Source: Verrucomicrobiota bacterium (GTDB lineage: Bacteria; Verrucomicrobiota; Verrucomicrobiia; Limisphaerales; SIBE01). From it: 64,000 nucleotides of DNA. The stretch is from assembly GCA_016871515.1 (NCBI GenBank), contig VHDE01000014.1, forward strand, positions 1-64,000, in the 5' to 3' direction. The position numbers were made by a program, and so were the translations under genes. Below the pieces are notes generated by a model. It ran no database searches, was not told the origin of the DNA, and saw nothing but the letters and a program-made list of their open reading frames with translations. The stretch's first letter is position 1; the number at the start of each line of letters is the position of its first letter. Shown here one piece after another: positions 35,761 to 44,469 of this stretch.

Positions 35761-35929
35761 TCGATAATCGCAGGGGAGGCGAAGCTGTAACCCAGCGACG
35801 CCAAGGTAATCCAACGCGATCGTTGCGACGTGATCATTCGTCAATGATCCGCGCCAACCTCAGTCATTCTTTCTTCTCCTTACCGAGCATCGCGTCCTTC
35901 GTGTTTGCGACCATTAAGTAACTTCCGGT

Positions 35930-37168
35930 TTAGCGCCGACGCCTCCGGGATGGTCCGAAGTAATAGCCGCCACTTAGGCGCACGCCGCGCGTCCTTCGAT
36001 CCGCGATTGACGGTTGGCCCGGTTTGCCCTCCTCAAAGAGCGCTGTGTATTTGTAATTAAAGTTCTCGATTTTAACGCGCTCAATCTTCTGAGAGATGAA
36101 GCGTTCGATGGCTTGCACATGTTTGGCATCCTCGGCCACCATCAACGTGAATGCGTCGCCTGTGGCCGCAGCGCGACCGGTGCGTCCGATCCGGTGAACG
36201 TAATCTTCCGGATGTTGCGGCACATCGAAATTGATCACGTGACTGACATTGGCCACATCGAGTCCGCGTGAGGCAATGTCCGTGGCGACGAGGACTTCGT
36301 AACGTCCGTCGCGAAAGCCGCGCAAGGCTTGCTCGCGTTCGCGTTGAGTGCGATTCGAGTGAAGAATCGCCACCGCATGATTGTTCTTCCTTAGCATGTG
36401 GCCTATGCGATCGGCGCGCCCTTTGGTGCGGCAAAACACAATGACGGAATCGTAATGGACACGTTCGAGCAACTCGCGGAGCAAATCTGTCTTCTGATCT
36501 TCAGCCACCGGATAAATGACATGCTTGACCGTCTCGGCTGGAGAGCGGCGAATGCCAATCTCGACAGTCTGCGGTGATTTCATTGCCCACTTAATGAGCG
36601 AACCGATCTCGGGCGGAATGGTCGCAGAAAATAAGGAGGTATGGCGCGCGTGCGGACATTTCTCGATGATCCGGCGGACATCCGGCAGGAAACCCATGTC
36701 CAACATTCGGTCGGCTTCATCAATCACCAGGAATTTTACGTGCGCGAGCGAGCAGGTCCCTTGCTGCAAATGATCGAGCAATCTCCCCGGCGTCGCCACG
36801 ATCACATCCACGCCCGTTCGCAACGCTTCAAATTGCCGTCCGTAACCAACCCCGCCAAACAGCACCGCGACGCGCAGATTGGTGAAGCGCGCGAAATCGC
36901 GAAAGGCGGTTTCCACTTGCGCGGCCAGCTCGCGCGTCGGCTCCAGCACCAACACGCGCGGGAATTTTTCGTGGTGGCCCAGTTGCGAAAGTATCGGCAA
37001 AGCGAATGCAGCGGTCTTGCCAGTGCCCGTTTGAGCGCTGCCGATCACATCATGCCCCGCCAGAATCAGAGGAATAGTTCGAAGTTGAATCGGGGTGGGT
37101 TCGACGTATCCCATCGCCTTCACACCCTCATTTATTGAATGAGAAAGACCGAATGTGGTAAATGCCAT
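35930..37168 (-). CDS. DEAD-box ATP-dependent RNA helicase
   Basis: A 412-residue RNA helicase with all core motifs in order: Q-motif GYVEPTPIQLRTI, motif I AQTGTGKTAAF, Ia PTRELAAQ, II DEAD (VIDEADRMLDMGF), III SAT, IV VIVFCRTKG, V ATDIASRGLDV and VI HRIGRTGRAA. A short basic Arg-rich tail (GPSRRRRR) follows, as in RhlE-type enzymes acting on ribosome assembly and cold-shock mRNAs. I chose ATG 37168 (MAFTTFGLS) over the longer frame starting at 37228. It is monocistronic as far as can be seen. Confidence 0.94.
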   Translation of the reverse strand: MAFTTFGLSHSINEGVKAMGYVEPTPIQLRTIPLILAGHDVIGSAQTGTGKTAAFALPILSQLGHHEKFPRVLVLEPTRELAAQVETAFRDFARFTNLRVAVLFGGVGYGRQFEALRTGVDVIVATPGRLLDHLQQGTCSLAHVKFLVIDEADRMLDMGFLPDVRRIIEKCPHARHTSLFSATIPPEIGSLIKWAMKSPQTVEIGIRRSPAETVKHVIYPVAEDQKTDLLRELLERVHYDSVIVFCRTKGRADRIGHMLRKNNHAVAILHSNRTQREREQALRGFRDGRYEVLVATDIASRGLDVANVSHVINFDVPQHPEDYVHRIGRTGRAAATGDAFTLMVAEDAKHVQAIERFISQKIERVKIENFNYKYTALFEEGKPGQPSIADRRTRGVRLSGGYYFGPSRRRRR

Positions 37169-37270
37169 GCCGTACAGTAGCAGCACTGACGCTCGGTTCA
37201 ATGTGAATTGCTGTAACCAAGAGGACAAAGAGCAAATCCAAACTGAATGATTCTAAGAGATGCCCTTGCC

Positions 37271-37560
37271 TTAGGGCGGCGGCACCGCAGGAGGTTCCCA
37301 ACGCGCGTGCCAGTATAAATTCCAAAGATTGTCCAGCTTGGTTGGCGAAACATGCCCATCGAAAAAAGCAATATGATTGACATAGGGGCCATATTCATTT
37401 GAGGAATTGCAAACTTCAGCCTTACGCTCCTTGCAAACAGCATCACTTATGTGGGGGTGCGAGCAGTTGTTTCCGCTCTGCGTTTGCCATGGGCCGCTCG
37501 CGTTTGGATAAACGCACGCCGTGTAATTGGCGGGGGTATCAGTTATGCAGACTTGGTTTT
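37271..37560 (-). pseudogene. C-terminal fragment of a pseudopilin-type protein
   Basis: The segment reads NYTACVYPNASG, then HIAFFDGHVSPTKLDNLW and NLYWHARWEPP before the stop. 'AFFDGHV' followed by a helix starting LDNLW is the usual C-terminus of verrucomicrobial and planctomycete prepilin-domain (H-X9-DG) proteins. No FTLIELL stem exists upstream; the open frame instead continues antisense to an antitoxin fragment. It is probably a leftover of a deleted pseudopilin gene. Confidence 0.5.
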
Positions 37561-37696
37561 GACGAAGTTTCCGAACTTCAAGTTCGCATTTGCTGAGACG
37601 GACTTCCTCTTCACCCTTTTGAAAGTTCACTGAGACCTCCTTCAGTCCGTGCTTGCTGACGCGCGGCTTGTCGCTGCGCCGAAGCACGAGCGAAAT

Positions 37697-37939
37697 ATGG
37701 ATCGAGAACCAAGGCGTGAGAGTGTGTCTCGTTCGGCGGAGAAGATAATACGCGGTCAAAGAGCCATTACGGCTGACGCGGCCCTTCGGTTGTCGCGCTA
37801 CTTTGGGACTCGACCAGCTTGGTGGCTGGACTTGCAAAGCCATTACGACTTGGAAAGAGCCGCCGATGAAATCGAGGGACGCATCACCCGCACGGTAAAA
37901 CCTTGCCCCATGTTGCCTGCTGCCGGTCCATTGAAATAG
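37697..37939 (+). pseudogene. HigA-type antitoxin fragment (XRE family)
   Basis: About 80 residues. From SVSRSAEKIIRGQRAIT through ADAALRLSRYFGTRPAWWLDLQ to SHYDLERAADEIEGRI it matches the C-terminal two-thirds of HigA antitoxins (VapI/HigA group; helix-turn-helix recognition helix plus the 'FGTSPEFWLNLQ..YDL' helix). The first ~25 residues of the usual domain ('HPGEhLxEEFL...') are missing, and no HigB toxin gene is adjacent. It may be a remnant of a toxin-antitoxin locus or a still-translated short repressor. Confidence 0.62.
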
Positions 37940-37986
37940 TCATTGCGCGAGAGCGGGCTTGTGATGAATATTAGCGCCCCTTGGTT

Positions 37987-38064
37987 CGGAGCGTAGCTCA
38001 GCCTGGCTAGAGCACTTGCTTTGGGAGCAAGACGTCGCAGGTTCAAATCCTGTCGCTCCGACCA
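37987..38064 (+). tRNA. tRNA-Pro (TGG anticodon)
   Basis: A full cloverleaf: acceptor CGGAGCG (37987-37993) pairs with CGCTCCG (38054-38060); D-arm GCTC...GAGC; anticodon stem CTTGC/GCAAG with loop TTTGGGA (38020-38026), anticodon TGG at 38022-38024; T-arm around GGTTCAAATCC. The discriminator is A (38061) and CCA (38062-38064) is encoded. The reverse strand of this gene yields the familiar false protein 'GATGFEPATSCSQ', which should not be annotated. Confidence 0.96.
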
Positions 38065-38094
38065 TTCTCATCCTTATCGTTCCAACCGTGCTGC

Positions 38095-38431
38095 TTAAGA
38101 AACGCGGAAAGCGCTGAGGTCGAAATCCAGGGATTGCCATTCCTTTGTGCATTCCAGACGCAGTCCCTGCAGGCCATTGAAAAAACTGATTAGGTCCTCT
38201 CTGGAAAATGGTTTGATCAAAAACGTGTGCGCTCCGAGTTGATAGGCTTGGCGCACTTCCTGAAGGTTGTGAACACCGGTGATCGCGACAGTGAATTGCT
38301 TCTTCGCCAGATTTTACCGACCGCACGGGATGCAAGACGGTGACCTCACTCAAAGCGAGTCTCGCAAAAGCAACATCGGCTGGATGATAAACCTTGAGCT
38401 TCTCCAATGGGAACATCTTTACTCCCGTCAA
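38095..38431 (-). pseudogene. CheY/Rcp1-like response regulator with internal deletion
   Basis: The N-terminal part (from about 38415 leftwards) reads ADVAFARLALSEVTVLHPVRSVKSGEEAI, matching helix 1 to strand 2 of single-domain response regulators ('NPADVxLLxRAL...V.DGEEAI'). The C-terminal part is in another frame: KKQFTVAITGVHNLQEVRQAY, then LGAHTFLIKPFSREDL, and it ends at 38095. The middle, including the phosphoacceptor Asp strand, is missing. So a deletion plus frameshift removed the core. It lies directly beside tRNA-Pro, on the opposite strand. Confidence 0.75.
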
Positions 38432-38478
38432 TTCGGGGCCACACCCGCCAATGGATTAAGTGTGAGATCAAGTGCGGG

Positions 38479-38515
38479 ACCAAGTCCAGCCCGCAAAATG
38501 TCCAAACTCTAGTGC
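38479..38515. repeat. 'accaagtccagcccg..aatgtccaaactct' repeat
   Basis: About 34 bases nearly identical to 51840-51873. The second copy is preceded by an inverted partner (51806-51820, gagtttggacatttcc). Confidence 0.65.
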
Positions 38516-38567
38516 GCAGCGTACGCGCGTAAACGCTGCGGTCCTGACCGGCCGTTTGATCGCACCC

Positions 38568-40016
38568 TTAATTCCCGGCATTGGCTTGTGTCTTGGCGTC
38601 CTTCTCGCTTGGACTCCGTATTTTCCAATGTTCCGATTCGCTTCGCGCCGTCTTTAAGTAAGCTTCAATTCGAGAGACGATTTTCGGATGTCTTTGGGCG
38701 ACGTTCTCTTTTTCGGCCACGTCCTTTTCGAGATTATACAATTCTAACGGAGCTGCGGGAGCGAGTCGCACCCCTTTCCAGTCTCCCATCCGGACAGCCT
38801 GCTTCGTTCCTTTTTCATGAAACTCCCAATAAAGAAATCTGTGCGGGCTTTGCTTTTTCCCGAGCAGTGTTGGGAACACAGAAACGCCGTCAATTGTCTT
38901 GTGCGCTTTGGCTTCGGCAATTTCCGCGGCCGTTGGAAGGAAATCCCAGAACGCCCAAACGTGATCGCTCGTTGTCCCGGGTTTGATCCGGCCCGGCCAG
39001 CGCACGATCATCGGCACGCGAATGCCGCCCTCGTACATGTCTCGTTTGATCCCTCGCAACGGTCCGGAACTTTCACTGAACTGTGGATCGTTGCCTCCTT
39101 CCTTGTGCGGACCATTGTCGCTCGAAAAAAAGACAATCGTGTCGCGATCGACACCCAAGGCTTTCAATTTTTGGAGAAGCTTGCCCACATCGGCGTCGAG
39201 GCGCGTGATCATAGCGGCCTTGTTCTTCTGCGCTTGGGGCCAAGGCTCCGCCGAGTATGGCGCGTCACTCGGAATTTCCATGCCTTCCGTCTTCGCTTCG
39301 TTATTCGCATGTGGGAGCGTGAAGGCCAAGTAAAGGAAGAATCGATGGGCATGGTTGCGTTGGACAAAACCGAGCGCTTCTTGAGCGAACGAATCGTGGC
39401 TATATTCGACTCTGCGCGTCGCCACGCCTGCACCCTCTTTATCTTCGTTGGGAACCTCGTTGCGCAGTTTGACCCTCTGATTATTCCGCCAGAGGAATGT
39501 GGGATAGTAGTTGTGCGCGTGACGCTGGTTTAGGTAACCAAAGAATTCGTCAAAGCCTTGAAGGTTTGGATGGCCTGTTGTTCCTTCTTCACCAAGGCCC
39601 CATTTGCCGATTAAGCCGGTGCGATAGCCAGTCGCTTTCAGCAATTCAGCCACCGTGACATCTTCAGGCTTCAGCGGATGCCGTTCATTGCCTCGCACGC
39701 GCGTGTGTCCCGTATGTTGCCCTGTCATCAACGCCGACCGCGATGGGGCGCAAACCGTGCTTCCCGCGTAACACTGTGTGAAACGAATTCCTTCAGCCGC
39801 CATGCGATCGAGGTTCGGCGTTTTGATTCTTTTCTGCCCGTAACAACCGAGATCCCCGTAGCCAAGATCGTCGGCCAAAATAAATATGATGTTCGGCGGA
39901 CGCTTGGATTCAGTCGCGCTCGACTTCGCGAAGGTCGCTGCGCTAAGTCCAGCTACAAAGCAGAGAGCGATGCAGGCGCGAATGGTCGTTGATGGCGGAA
40001 AGTTGTTCGCAGTCAT
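38568..40016 (-). CDS. Secreted sulfatase (arylsulfatase-like, S1 family)
   Basis: A 482-residue exported alkaline-phosphatase-fold sulfatase. Signal peptide at about 12-30; metal-binding [13 protein letters not shown] (DD at 49-50); active-site CAPSR with Cys89, the residue converted to formylglycine; GKWGLGEEG; and the C-terminal metal site [13 protein letters not shown]. It desulfates small sulfate esters or glycans in the periplasm or outside the cell. ATG 40016 gives a clean signal peptide; a TTG at 40049 is possible. It is divergent from the rhamnonate dehydratase-like gene, with a small palindrome between. Substrate unknown. Confidence 0.92.
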   Translation of the reverse strand: MTANNFPPSTTIRACIALCFVAGLSAATFAKSSATESKRPPNIIFILADDLGYGDLGCYGQKRIKTPNLDRMAAEGIRFTQCYAGSTVCAPSRSALMTGQHTGHTRVRGNERHPLKPEDVTVAELLKATGYRTGLIGKWGLGEEGTTGHPNLQGFDEFFGYLNQRHAHNYYPTFLWRNNQRVKLRNEVPNEDKEGAGVATRRVEYSHDSFAQEALGFVQRNHAHRFFLYLAFTLPHANNEAKTEGMEIPSDAPYSAEPWPQAQKNKAAMITRLDADVGKLLQKLKALGVDRDTIVFFSSDNGPHKEGGNDPQFSESSGPLRGIKRDMYEGGIRVPMIVRWPGRIKPGTTSDHVWAFWDFLPTAAEIAEAKAHKTIDGVSVFPTLLGKKQSPHRFLYWEFHEKGTKQAVRMGDWKGVRLAPAAPLELYNLEKDVAEKENVAQRHPKIVSRIEAYLKTARSESEHWKIRSPSEKDAKTQANAGN

Positions 40017-40074
40017 AAATGGCAAACCAACTTGAAAGAAATGAGCCAAGTTTTCAAGAAATTCGGCAGGGCAG

Positions 40075-40103
40075 GCAGAACAGGCGTCTCTCGCCTGTTC
40101 TGC
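40075..40103. repeat. Short palindrome between divergent genes
   Basis: GCAGAACAGGCG (40075-40086) pairs with CGCCTGTTCTGC (40092-40103) around a 5-base loop. Related in sequence to the 'ggcgtcccgcctgtc' family. Confidence 0.75.
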
Positions 40104-40154
40104 TGTGGGTGAATTTCTTGCTAACCGTCAGAGTACTCGCCTAACCTCACGCCT

Positions 40155-41465
40155 ATGAAACCCACCACCGTTTCTTTGAATCGCCGACAGTTTTCCGCGT
40201 CGATTGCCGCGCTCGGCATCGGCATGGCCGTTCGCGGTTGTGAGAGCATTTCAGCACGTGCGGCTGAGGCCTTGCCAACGCCGGCGCCGCTCGCCTTTGC
40301 CAGTGAAGCGAGCAAGCTGAAGATCACTGCCGTCCGCATGGTGCGTCCGCGGGCGAAAAAGCCATTGCCTTCTTACACACCGACACCTGGCTCGTGGTCC
40401 ACCGGGGGATCCGAAGTGGCGAACCCGATGTCCATCTATCCAAAGTACAAACCGCAACGGCGCTTGTTCATGGCCAACGATCTCGGTCCGGAAGCGGTGG
40501 AGATTGTCACCGACAAAGGAATCAGCGGAATCGGTTACGGTGGTCCGGGTGCGTCGTTCGTGATTGAAAAGCATCTCACGAAGTTGCTGTTGGGCGAAGA
40601 CCCGTTTGATGTTGAGCGACTCTGGGACATTATGTGGCGCTCGACGCTTTATTACGGACGCAAAGGACTCGTCGTTCATGCTATCAGCGCCCTGGATAAT
40701 GCGCTGTGGGACGTCATCGGCAAGGCGCTGAACCTGCCCGTCTATAAGCTTCTTGGCGGCGCGACGAAGGAGCGCATTCCCGCTTACTGCACGGGAAATG
40801 ATATCGAGCAACACGTCGAGTTTGGTTTCAAAAAAATCAAACTCGCGGCGCCGTACGGCCCAGCCGATGGCCGGGAAGGCTTGAAGAAAAATGTTGAGCT
40901 GGTCAAACGATCACGCGAACTGCTCGGTCCGGATGGAGAAATCATGCTCGATTGCTGGATGGCCCTGACCGAAAGGTACACGATCGAGTTTGCGGAGAGG
41001 CTTGAACCTTACCGCGTGTACTGGATGGAAGAATGTTTGCCGCCAGACGATTACGCGGGCTTTCAGCGTCTCAATGAAGCGATTCAATCGACGCGCATGG
41101 CGACCGGCGAACATGAGTACACGCGTTATGGTTTCCGCCAGCTTCTCGAATACAAAGCGGCTGATATTTGGCAGCCGGACATGAATTGGTGTGGCGGTTT
41201 GACCGAGTTGCGCCGAATCGGAGCGCTGGCGGCTGCTCACGATATTCCCGTAATTCCGCACGGTGGCTGGCGCGGGGGCGCCCCACATTTTATTTTCGCA
41301 ACGACGAACAGTCCATGGTGCGAAATGTTCCTGCCCGCGCCCGGCGGCCCTCCCGAAGTTTACAAAGGCTTTGAAGAAGAAAACAACATCACGCGCGGTC
41401 CCGAAGGCATTTACATGCGTCCCTCGGATCGGCCCGGGTTTGGCTGGGAGCTTGTGACAGAATGA
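40155..41465 (+). CDS. Exported L-rhamnonate dehydratase-like enzyme (enolase superfamily)
   Basis: A 436-residue mandelate-racemase-group protein with a Tat-like leader (LNRRQFSASIAALGIGMAV). Visible parts: VEIVTDKGISGIGYGGPG, YYGRKGLVVHAISALDNALWD, KKIKLAAPYGPADG, first metal Asp in MLDCWMAL, EECLPPDDY, GEHEYTRYGFRQLL, and the C-terminal catalytic His in IPHGGWRGGAPHF. The pattern is closest to L-rhamnonate dehydratases, which remove water to give 2-keto-3-deoxy-L-rhamnonate. Export of such an enzyme by Tat is unusual and needs confirmation. The divergent sulfatase suggests degradation of a sulfated, rhamnose-containing polysaccharide (inference). Confidence 0.83.
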   Translation: MKPTTVSLNRRQFSASIAALGIGMAVRGCESISARAAEALPTPAPLAFASEASKLKITAVRMVRPRAKKPLPSYTPTPGSWSTGGSEVANPMSIYPKYKPQRRLFMANDLGPEAVEIVTDKGISGIGYGGPGASFVIEKHLTKLLLGEDPFDVERLWDIMWRSTLYYGRKGLVVHAISALDNALWDVIGKALNLPVYKLLGGATKERIPAYCTGNDIEQHVEFGFKKIKLAAPYGPADGREGLKKNVELVKRSRELLGPDGEIMLDCWMALTERYTIEFAERLEPYRVYWMEECLPPDDYAGFQRLNEAIQSTRMATGEHEYTRYGFRQLLEYKAADIWQPDMNWCGGLTELRRIGALAAAHDIPVIPHGGWRGGAPHFIFATTNSPWCEMFLPAPGGPPEVYKGFEEENNITRGPEGIYMRPSDRPGFGWELVTE

Positions 41466-41866
41466 GTCCGTGGTGCCGCCTGATGTCGTGCATAGCGATT
41501 CCTCGCCAAATCATCCGCATTTGGCGGCGCCTTGCGCGGCGCCTTATCCGCGAGAAAAAACTTTCCATCATGTAGCTCGCGGTGCCGGCACTTTGACGAC
41601 GAGCCAAGGTGTTTTAGTGCCGCCGTCCGGCACGCGCCAGCGTTTTGGATTGCGTCCAGCTTGCTGGCTCTTTGGCTTAGGCCGCTCCGCCTCCCAAAGC
41701 GGGAGCAAGCTCCGCGCACTCCAAACGCTTCGCGTCAAACGCTGCGTCCTGCAGTCCTGCAGGCGTGATTCATTAACAGACTCGTATGGAGCAGTTCAGT
41801 GACAGACTGAATTAGAAATCGCGAAACAACTATCCCGGAACGCTGTCATAAACTTTGGCCCTAAGT
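41466..41866. other. Gene-free stretch
   Basis: About 400 bases with no supportable gene. It contains short GC-rich inverted motifs (ggcggcgccttgcgcggcgcc near 41523) and a tail 'aacgcttcgcgtcaaacgctgcgtcctgc' reminiscent of other degenerate repeats. It should hold the promoter of the gene string beginning at 41867. Confidence 0.45.
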
Positions 41867-43588
41867 ATGTCGCCTGTTGCCGAACGTGAACTGCGCCTTG
41901 CTGCGCGCGATCCCAAGACCTATTGGGCGCGCCGCATCACGGCGCTCCTAGTGCTGTTGTGCTGCGTCTTGATGTTTTGGCTGATGAACCAACTGGGCGG
42001 CACTGGCCTAACCGGACGGGACGTTTTCCATGGGATCAGCACATCTCTGTTGGTTATCTATGTTTTCGCCGGCGTGAACTTGACGGCTGATTGCTTGAGT
42101 GAAGAAAAACGGGAAGGCACGCTCGGCCTTCTCTTGCTCACGGACTTGAAGGGACGCGACATCGTTCTTGGCAAGCTGTTGAGCAGTTCGCTGAAAACCT
42201 TTTGCGGCTTTCTCGCTGCTTTTCCGGTGCTGGCCGTTACCTTCACGCTTGGCGGCATCAAACTCTCTGAATTCTGGAAGATCATGCTGAACCTGTCGGC
42301 CTCCCTCGGTCTGGCTTTATCAGTCGGCTTATTTGTCTCCTCGGTCAGCCGGCGCAATCGCGCGGCCCTGAGCGCCGCTACGAGTACGATGTCTGCGGTC
42401 ATGTTTGTCTTCCCGGCGCTGAGCGAGCTTCTGCGGCGCAACGGATATTCGCTCGAACTGGCCGGCGTCCTTCAGTTTCTCAGCCCCTTCAACACACATT
42501 TCATGGCCTTCGAAACGTCTTCAGCCTTGCGCTTAAACTTTTTCTGGTGGTCGCTCCTGACGACCGTTCTGCTTTCGTTGGGTCTCCTCGCTCTCGCTTG
42601 CGTTCTATTGCCTCGTTGCTGGCAGGATCAACCCATCCGCGCGGGGATGTTTGGCAAGGGATGGCGTGGCGGTTGGCAGCGGATCAAGCTCGGTTCTTTG
42701 CAGTCTCGGCTCCATCTCCGAAACCGCCTTCTGGAGAGGAACCCGTTTTACTGGCTCGCGGCTCGCGAACGTTTCGCCATGCTGCCTCTGTGGATTTTCA
42801 TTGGCGTTGTGGCCGTCACGATGGGGGGAGTTTGGCTGCGTTACTCGGCATCAAACCCGAACGTGGTCGTGCCCGCCTGTGTCATATGCATAATGATGTT
42901 GACCCTCGCGGTGCTGCTGAACTTCACAACAACGGCCTGCCAGCGATTGACGGAAGATCGTCATAGCGGCACGTTGGAAGTGTTGATTTCGACGCCGTTG
43001 CCCGTGAAAGCAATTCTGCGTGGCCAATGGCTGGCCCTGGGGCGGCAACTCACCGGTCCCATGCTGGCGGTGATAGCGATCAATGCGCTCGCCTATGGCG
43101 CGGCGCGGGTTGCAGCGGGCGCGAACGGCGAGCAAATCTTTTCTGTGCGAGTGCTGTTGATCGGCGCTGCGATTGTCGCGGCCAACTTGATCGCTTTGGG
43201 TTGGACGGCGATGTGGATGGCGTTGCGAGTGAAACAGGCCAATCACGCTTCCGGGGCGGCCTTTTGGCGCATCATGTTGTTGCCCTGGCCCATTGTGGTT
43301 TTTCTTCTTCAATTGGCTTTTTGGGCCAGAAGTTCTTCCTACCTCGAAACCAACCTGCCCTATCTGATTCCGATGATCGTCGGCGGCGTTCCAATCCTGA
43401 ACGGCGTATTCTGGTCGATCTGGTGCCGCGCCAAACTTTATCGGGAATTCCGCCTGGCTGCCACAGACCGATTCCAACCTCCGAAACCAAGCCAATCGTG
43501 GTGGAAGCTGCCCGGCGCGTTGATCGCGCTGTTACGTGAAAGAATAGCGGTCCGTCCAGCGCGTTCGCCGGATGCCACTGCGCCTTAA
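41867..43588 (+). CDS. Double ABC-2 permease (tandem-fused), copy 1
   Basis: A 573-residue membrane protein made of two ABC-2 permease halves, about six helices each. Each half has the hallmark loop between helices 2 and 3: EEKREGTLGLLLLTDLKGRDIVLGKLL (first, about 85-110) and EDRHSGTLEVLISTPLPVKAILRG (second, about 370-395). Such proteins normally need a separate ABC ATPase, and none is encoded in this cluster. The N-terminus MSPVAERELRLAARDPKTYW resembles that of its paralogue at 45465. ATG 41867 is preferred over a TTG at 41855. It opens a gene string that includes type II secretion-like parts. Confidence 0.8.
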   Translation: MSPVAERELRLAARDPKTYWARRITALLVLLCCVLMFWLMNQLGGTGLTGRDVFHGISTSLLVIYVFAGVNLTADCLSEEKREGTLGLLLLTDLKGRDIVLGKLLSSSLKTFCGFLAAFPVLAVTFTLGGIKLSEFWKIMLNLSASLGLALSVGLFVSSVSRRNRAALSAATSTMSAVMFVFPALSELLRRNGYSLELAGVLQFLSPFNTHFMAFETSSALRLNFFWWSLLTTVLLSLGLLALACVLLPRCWQDQPIRAGMFGKGWRGGWQRIKLGSLQSRLHLRNRLLERNPFYWLAARERFAMLPLWIFIGVVAVTMGGVWLRYSASNPNVVVPACVICIMMLTLAVLLNFTTTACQRLTEDRHSGTLEVLISTPLPVKAILRGQWLALGRQLTGPMLAVIAINALAYGAARVAAGANGEQIFSVRVLLIGAAIVAANLIALGWTAMWMALRVKQANHASGAAFWRIMLLPWPIVVFLLQLAFWARSSSYLETNLPYLIPMIVGGVPILNGVFWSIWCRAKLYREFRLAATDRFQPPKPSQSWWKLPGALIALLRERIAVRPARSPDATAP

Positions 43589-43673
43589 CTGAAACATCTC
43601 AGCCCGCCGAAAACGGACAGGGAACGCGACTTTTTCAGATGACCAACCGAAACGTTCTCATTAAGCTGATGCC

Positions 43674-44000
43674 ATGACGCTGCTCCAGGAACGCGACCGT
43701 GTCCGTTACGAAAGGCGGATCGCGCTATTTGGGGAAGTCCGGCAACGCTTGCGGGAGGCGCTAGCCGAGTTCATTCCGGGGGCCAAAGTGATTATCTTCG
43801 GTTCGCTTACGAAGCCAGGCGTTTTTAATTGCCGCTCGGATGTGGACCTGGCGCTTCAGGAGGAGCCGTCGCAGATGAACTCTTGGCAATTAGCCTCGCG
43901 ACTGTGGGAGCGGCTCGAACGCCCAGTCGATGTTGTTCTGTTAACAAAGTGCCGCTTTCGCGAGAAGATTCTTCGGGAGGGAGAATTGTGGACAGCATAG
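43674..44000 (+). CDS. MNT-type nucleotidyltransferase domain protein
   Basis: A 108-residue minimal nucleotidyltransferase: KVIIFGSLTKPG and NCRSDVDLALQEEP give the GS...DxD metal-binding signature, and PVDVVLLTKC supplies the third acidic strand. In MNT-HepT modules the MNT protein AMPylates the HepT toxin and neutralises it. The next open frame overlaps the stop (GTG 43988) and looks HepT-like, which supports this pairing. It is complete by length. Confidence 0.82.
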   Translation: MTLLQERDRVRYERRIALFGEVRQRLREALAEFIPGAKVIIFGSLTKPGVFNCRSDVDLALQEEPSQMNSWQLASRLWERLERPVDVVLLTKCRFREKILREGELWTA

Positions 44001-44368
44001 GCCTGCAAATCTTGCGCAGTGAGATGTCGAACGATTGCCGCGTGTGTGCCGTAGCATTGCAAAAGCCTGTCGCCCGCTTCGAGCGCCGAGACGAGATCGG
44101 CTACGAAGCTTGCGCTCATCACTTGGCGCGGATGTACAACGCCTTTGAACAAATGGGACTGCGCATACCCAAGGCGTTCGAGAATAATATTGATGACGAC
44201 CAGGGCTGGCACAGTGCGCTGCTCAATCGTCTCTCGATTTCAATCACTGGCGTGCGCCCGCCCTTCGTTCCAGACGCCATTCAGGGAACAGGGATTAGAC
44301 TTGGGGCTAGCGGATGCGTAAGAGCCAGCGGAAGATCATCGCCCCTTCAGTTAGAGTGCTCGTCTTAA
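43988..44368 (+). pseudogene. HepT-like partner, C-terminus lost
   Basis: A frame starting at GTG 43988 overlaps the MNT gene. CAVALQKPVARFERRDEIGYEACAHHLARMYNAFEQM, read in parts, and GWHSALLNRLSISITGVRPPFVPD match the helical HepT_2-type protein up to the 'GVRPxhhs' helix. It should then continue to the R-x4-6-H RNase or AMP-acceptor helix. Instead it reads unrelated Ser/Arg-rich sequence and stops at 44368, so the catalytic motif is absent. Most likely a disabled toxin. Confidence 0.65.
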
Positions 44369-44469
44369 TTGCTGCAAGCGCATGGCCGTTCTCGGCTAGC
44401 GCAGACCGTGCCGCCGTGACGAATAGCTGTATCCCAGGTCCAACGGAATATGTTGCCGGTGTTGAATGA
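44314..44469 (+). CDS. Short signal-peptide ORF, possible secretin remnant
   Basis: A 51-residue frame: MRKSQRKIIAPSVRVLVLIA, then ASAWPFSASADRA, a convincing Sec signal peptide with about 20 mature residues. Its TGA overlaps the ATG of the GspE remnant (ATGA at 44466-44469), the same coupling seen through this gene string. By position it may be all that remains of a secretin or pilotin gene, but nothing in the sequence proves this. Confidence 0.4.
   Translation: MRKSQRKIIAPSVRVLVLIAASAWPFSASADRAAVTNSCIPGPTEYVAGVE

Noticed and set aside
37940-38431. 163-codon minus-strand frame ending over tRNA-Pro
   Set aside because: Its C-terminal part (GATGFEPATSCSQ...) is the well-known false protein from the antisense strand of a tRNA gene. 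Only its first part is meaningful, as the N-terminus of the deleted response regulator, and that is annotated separately.
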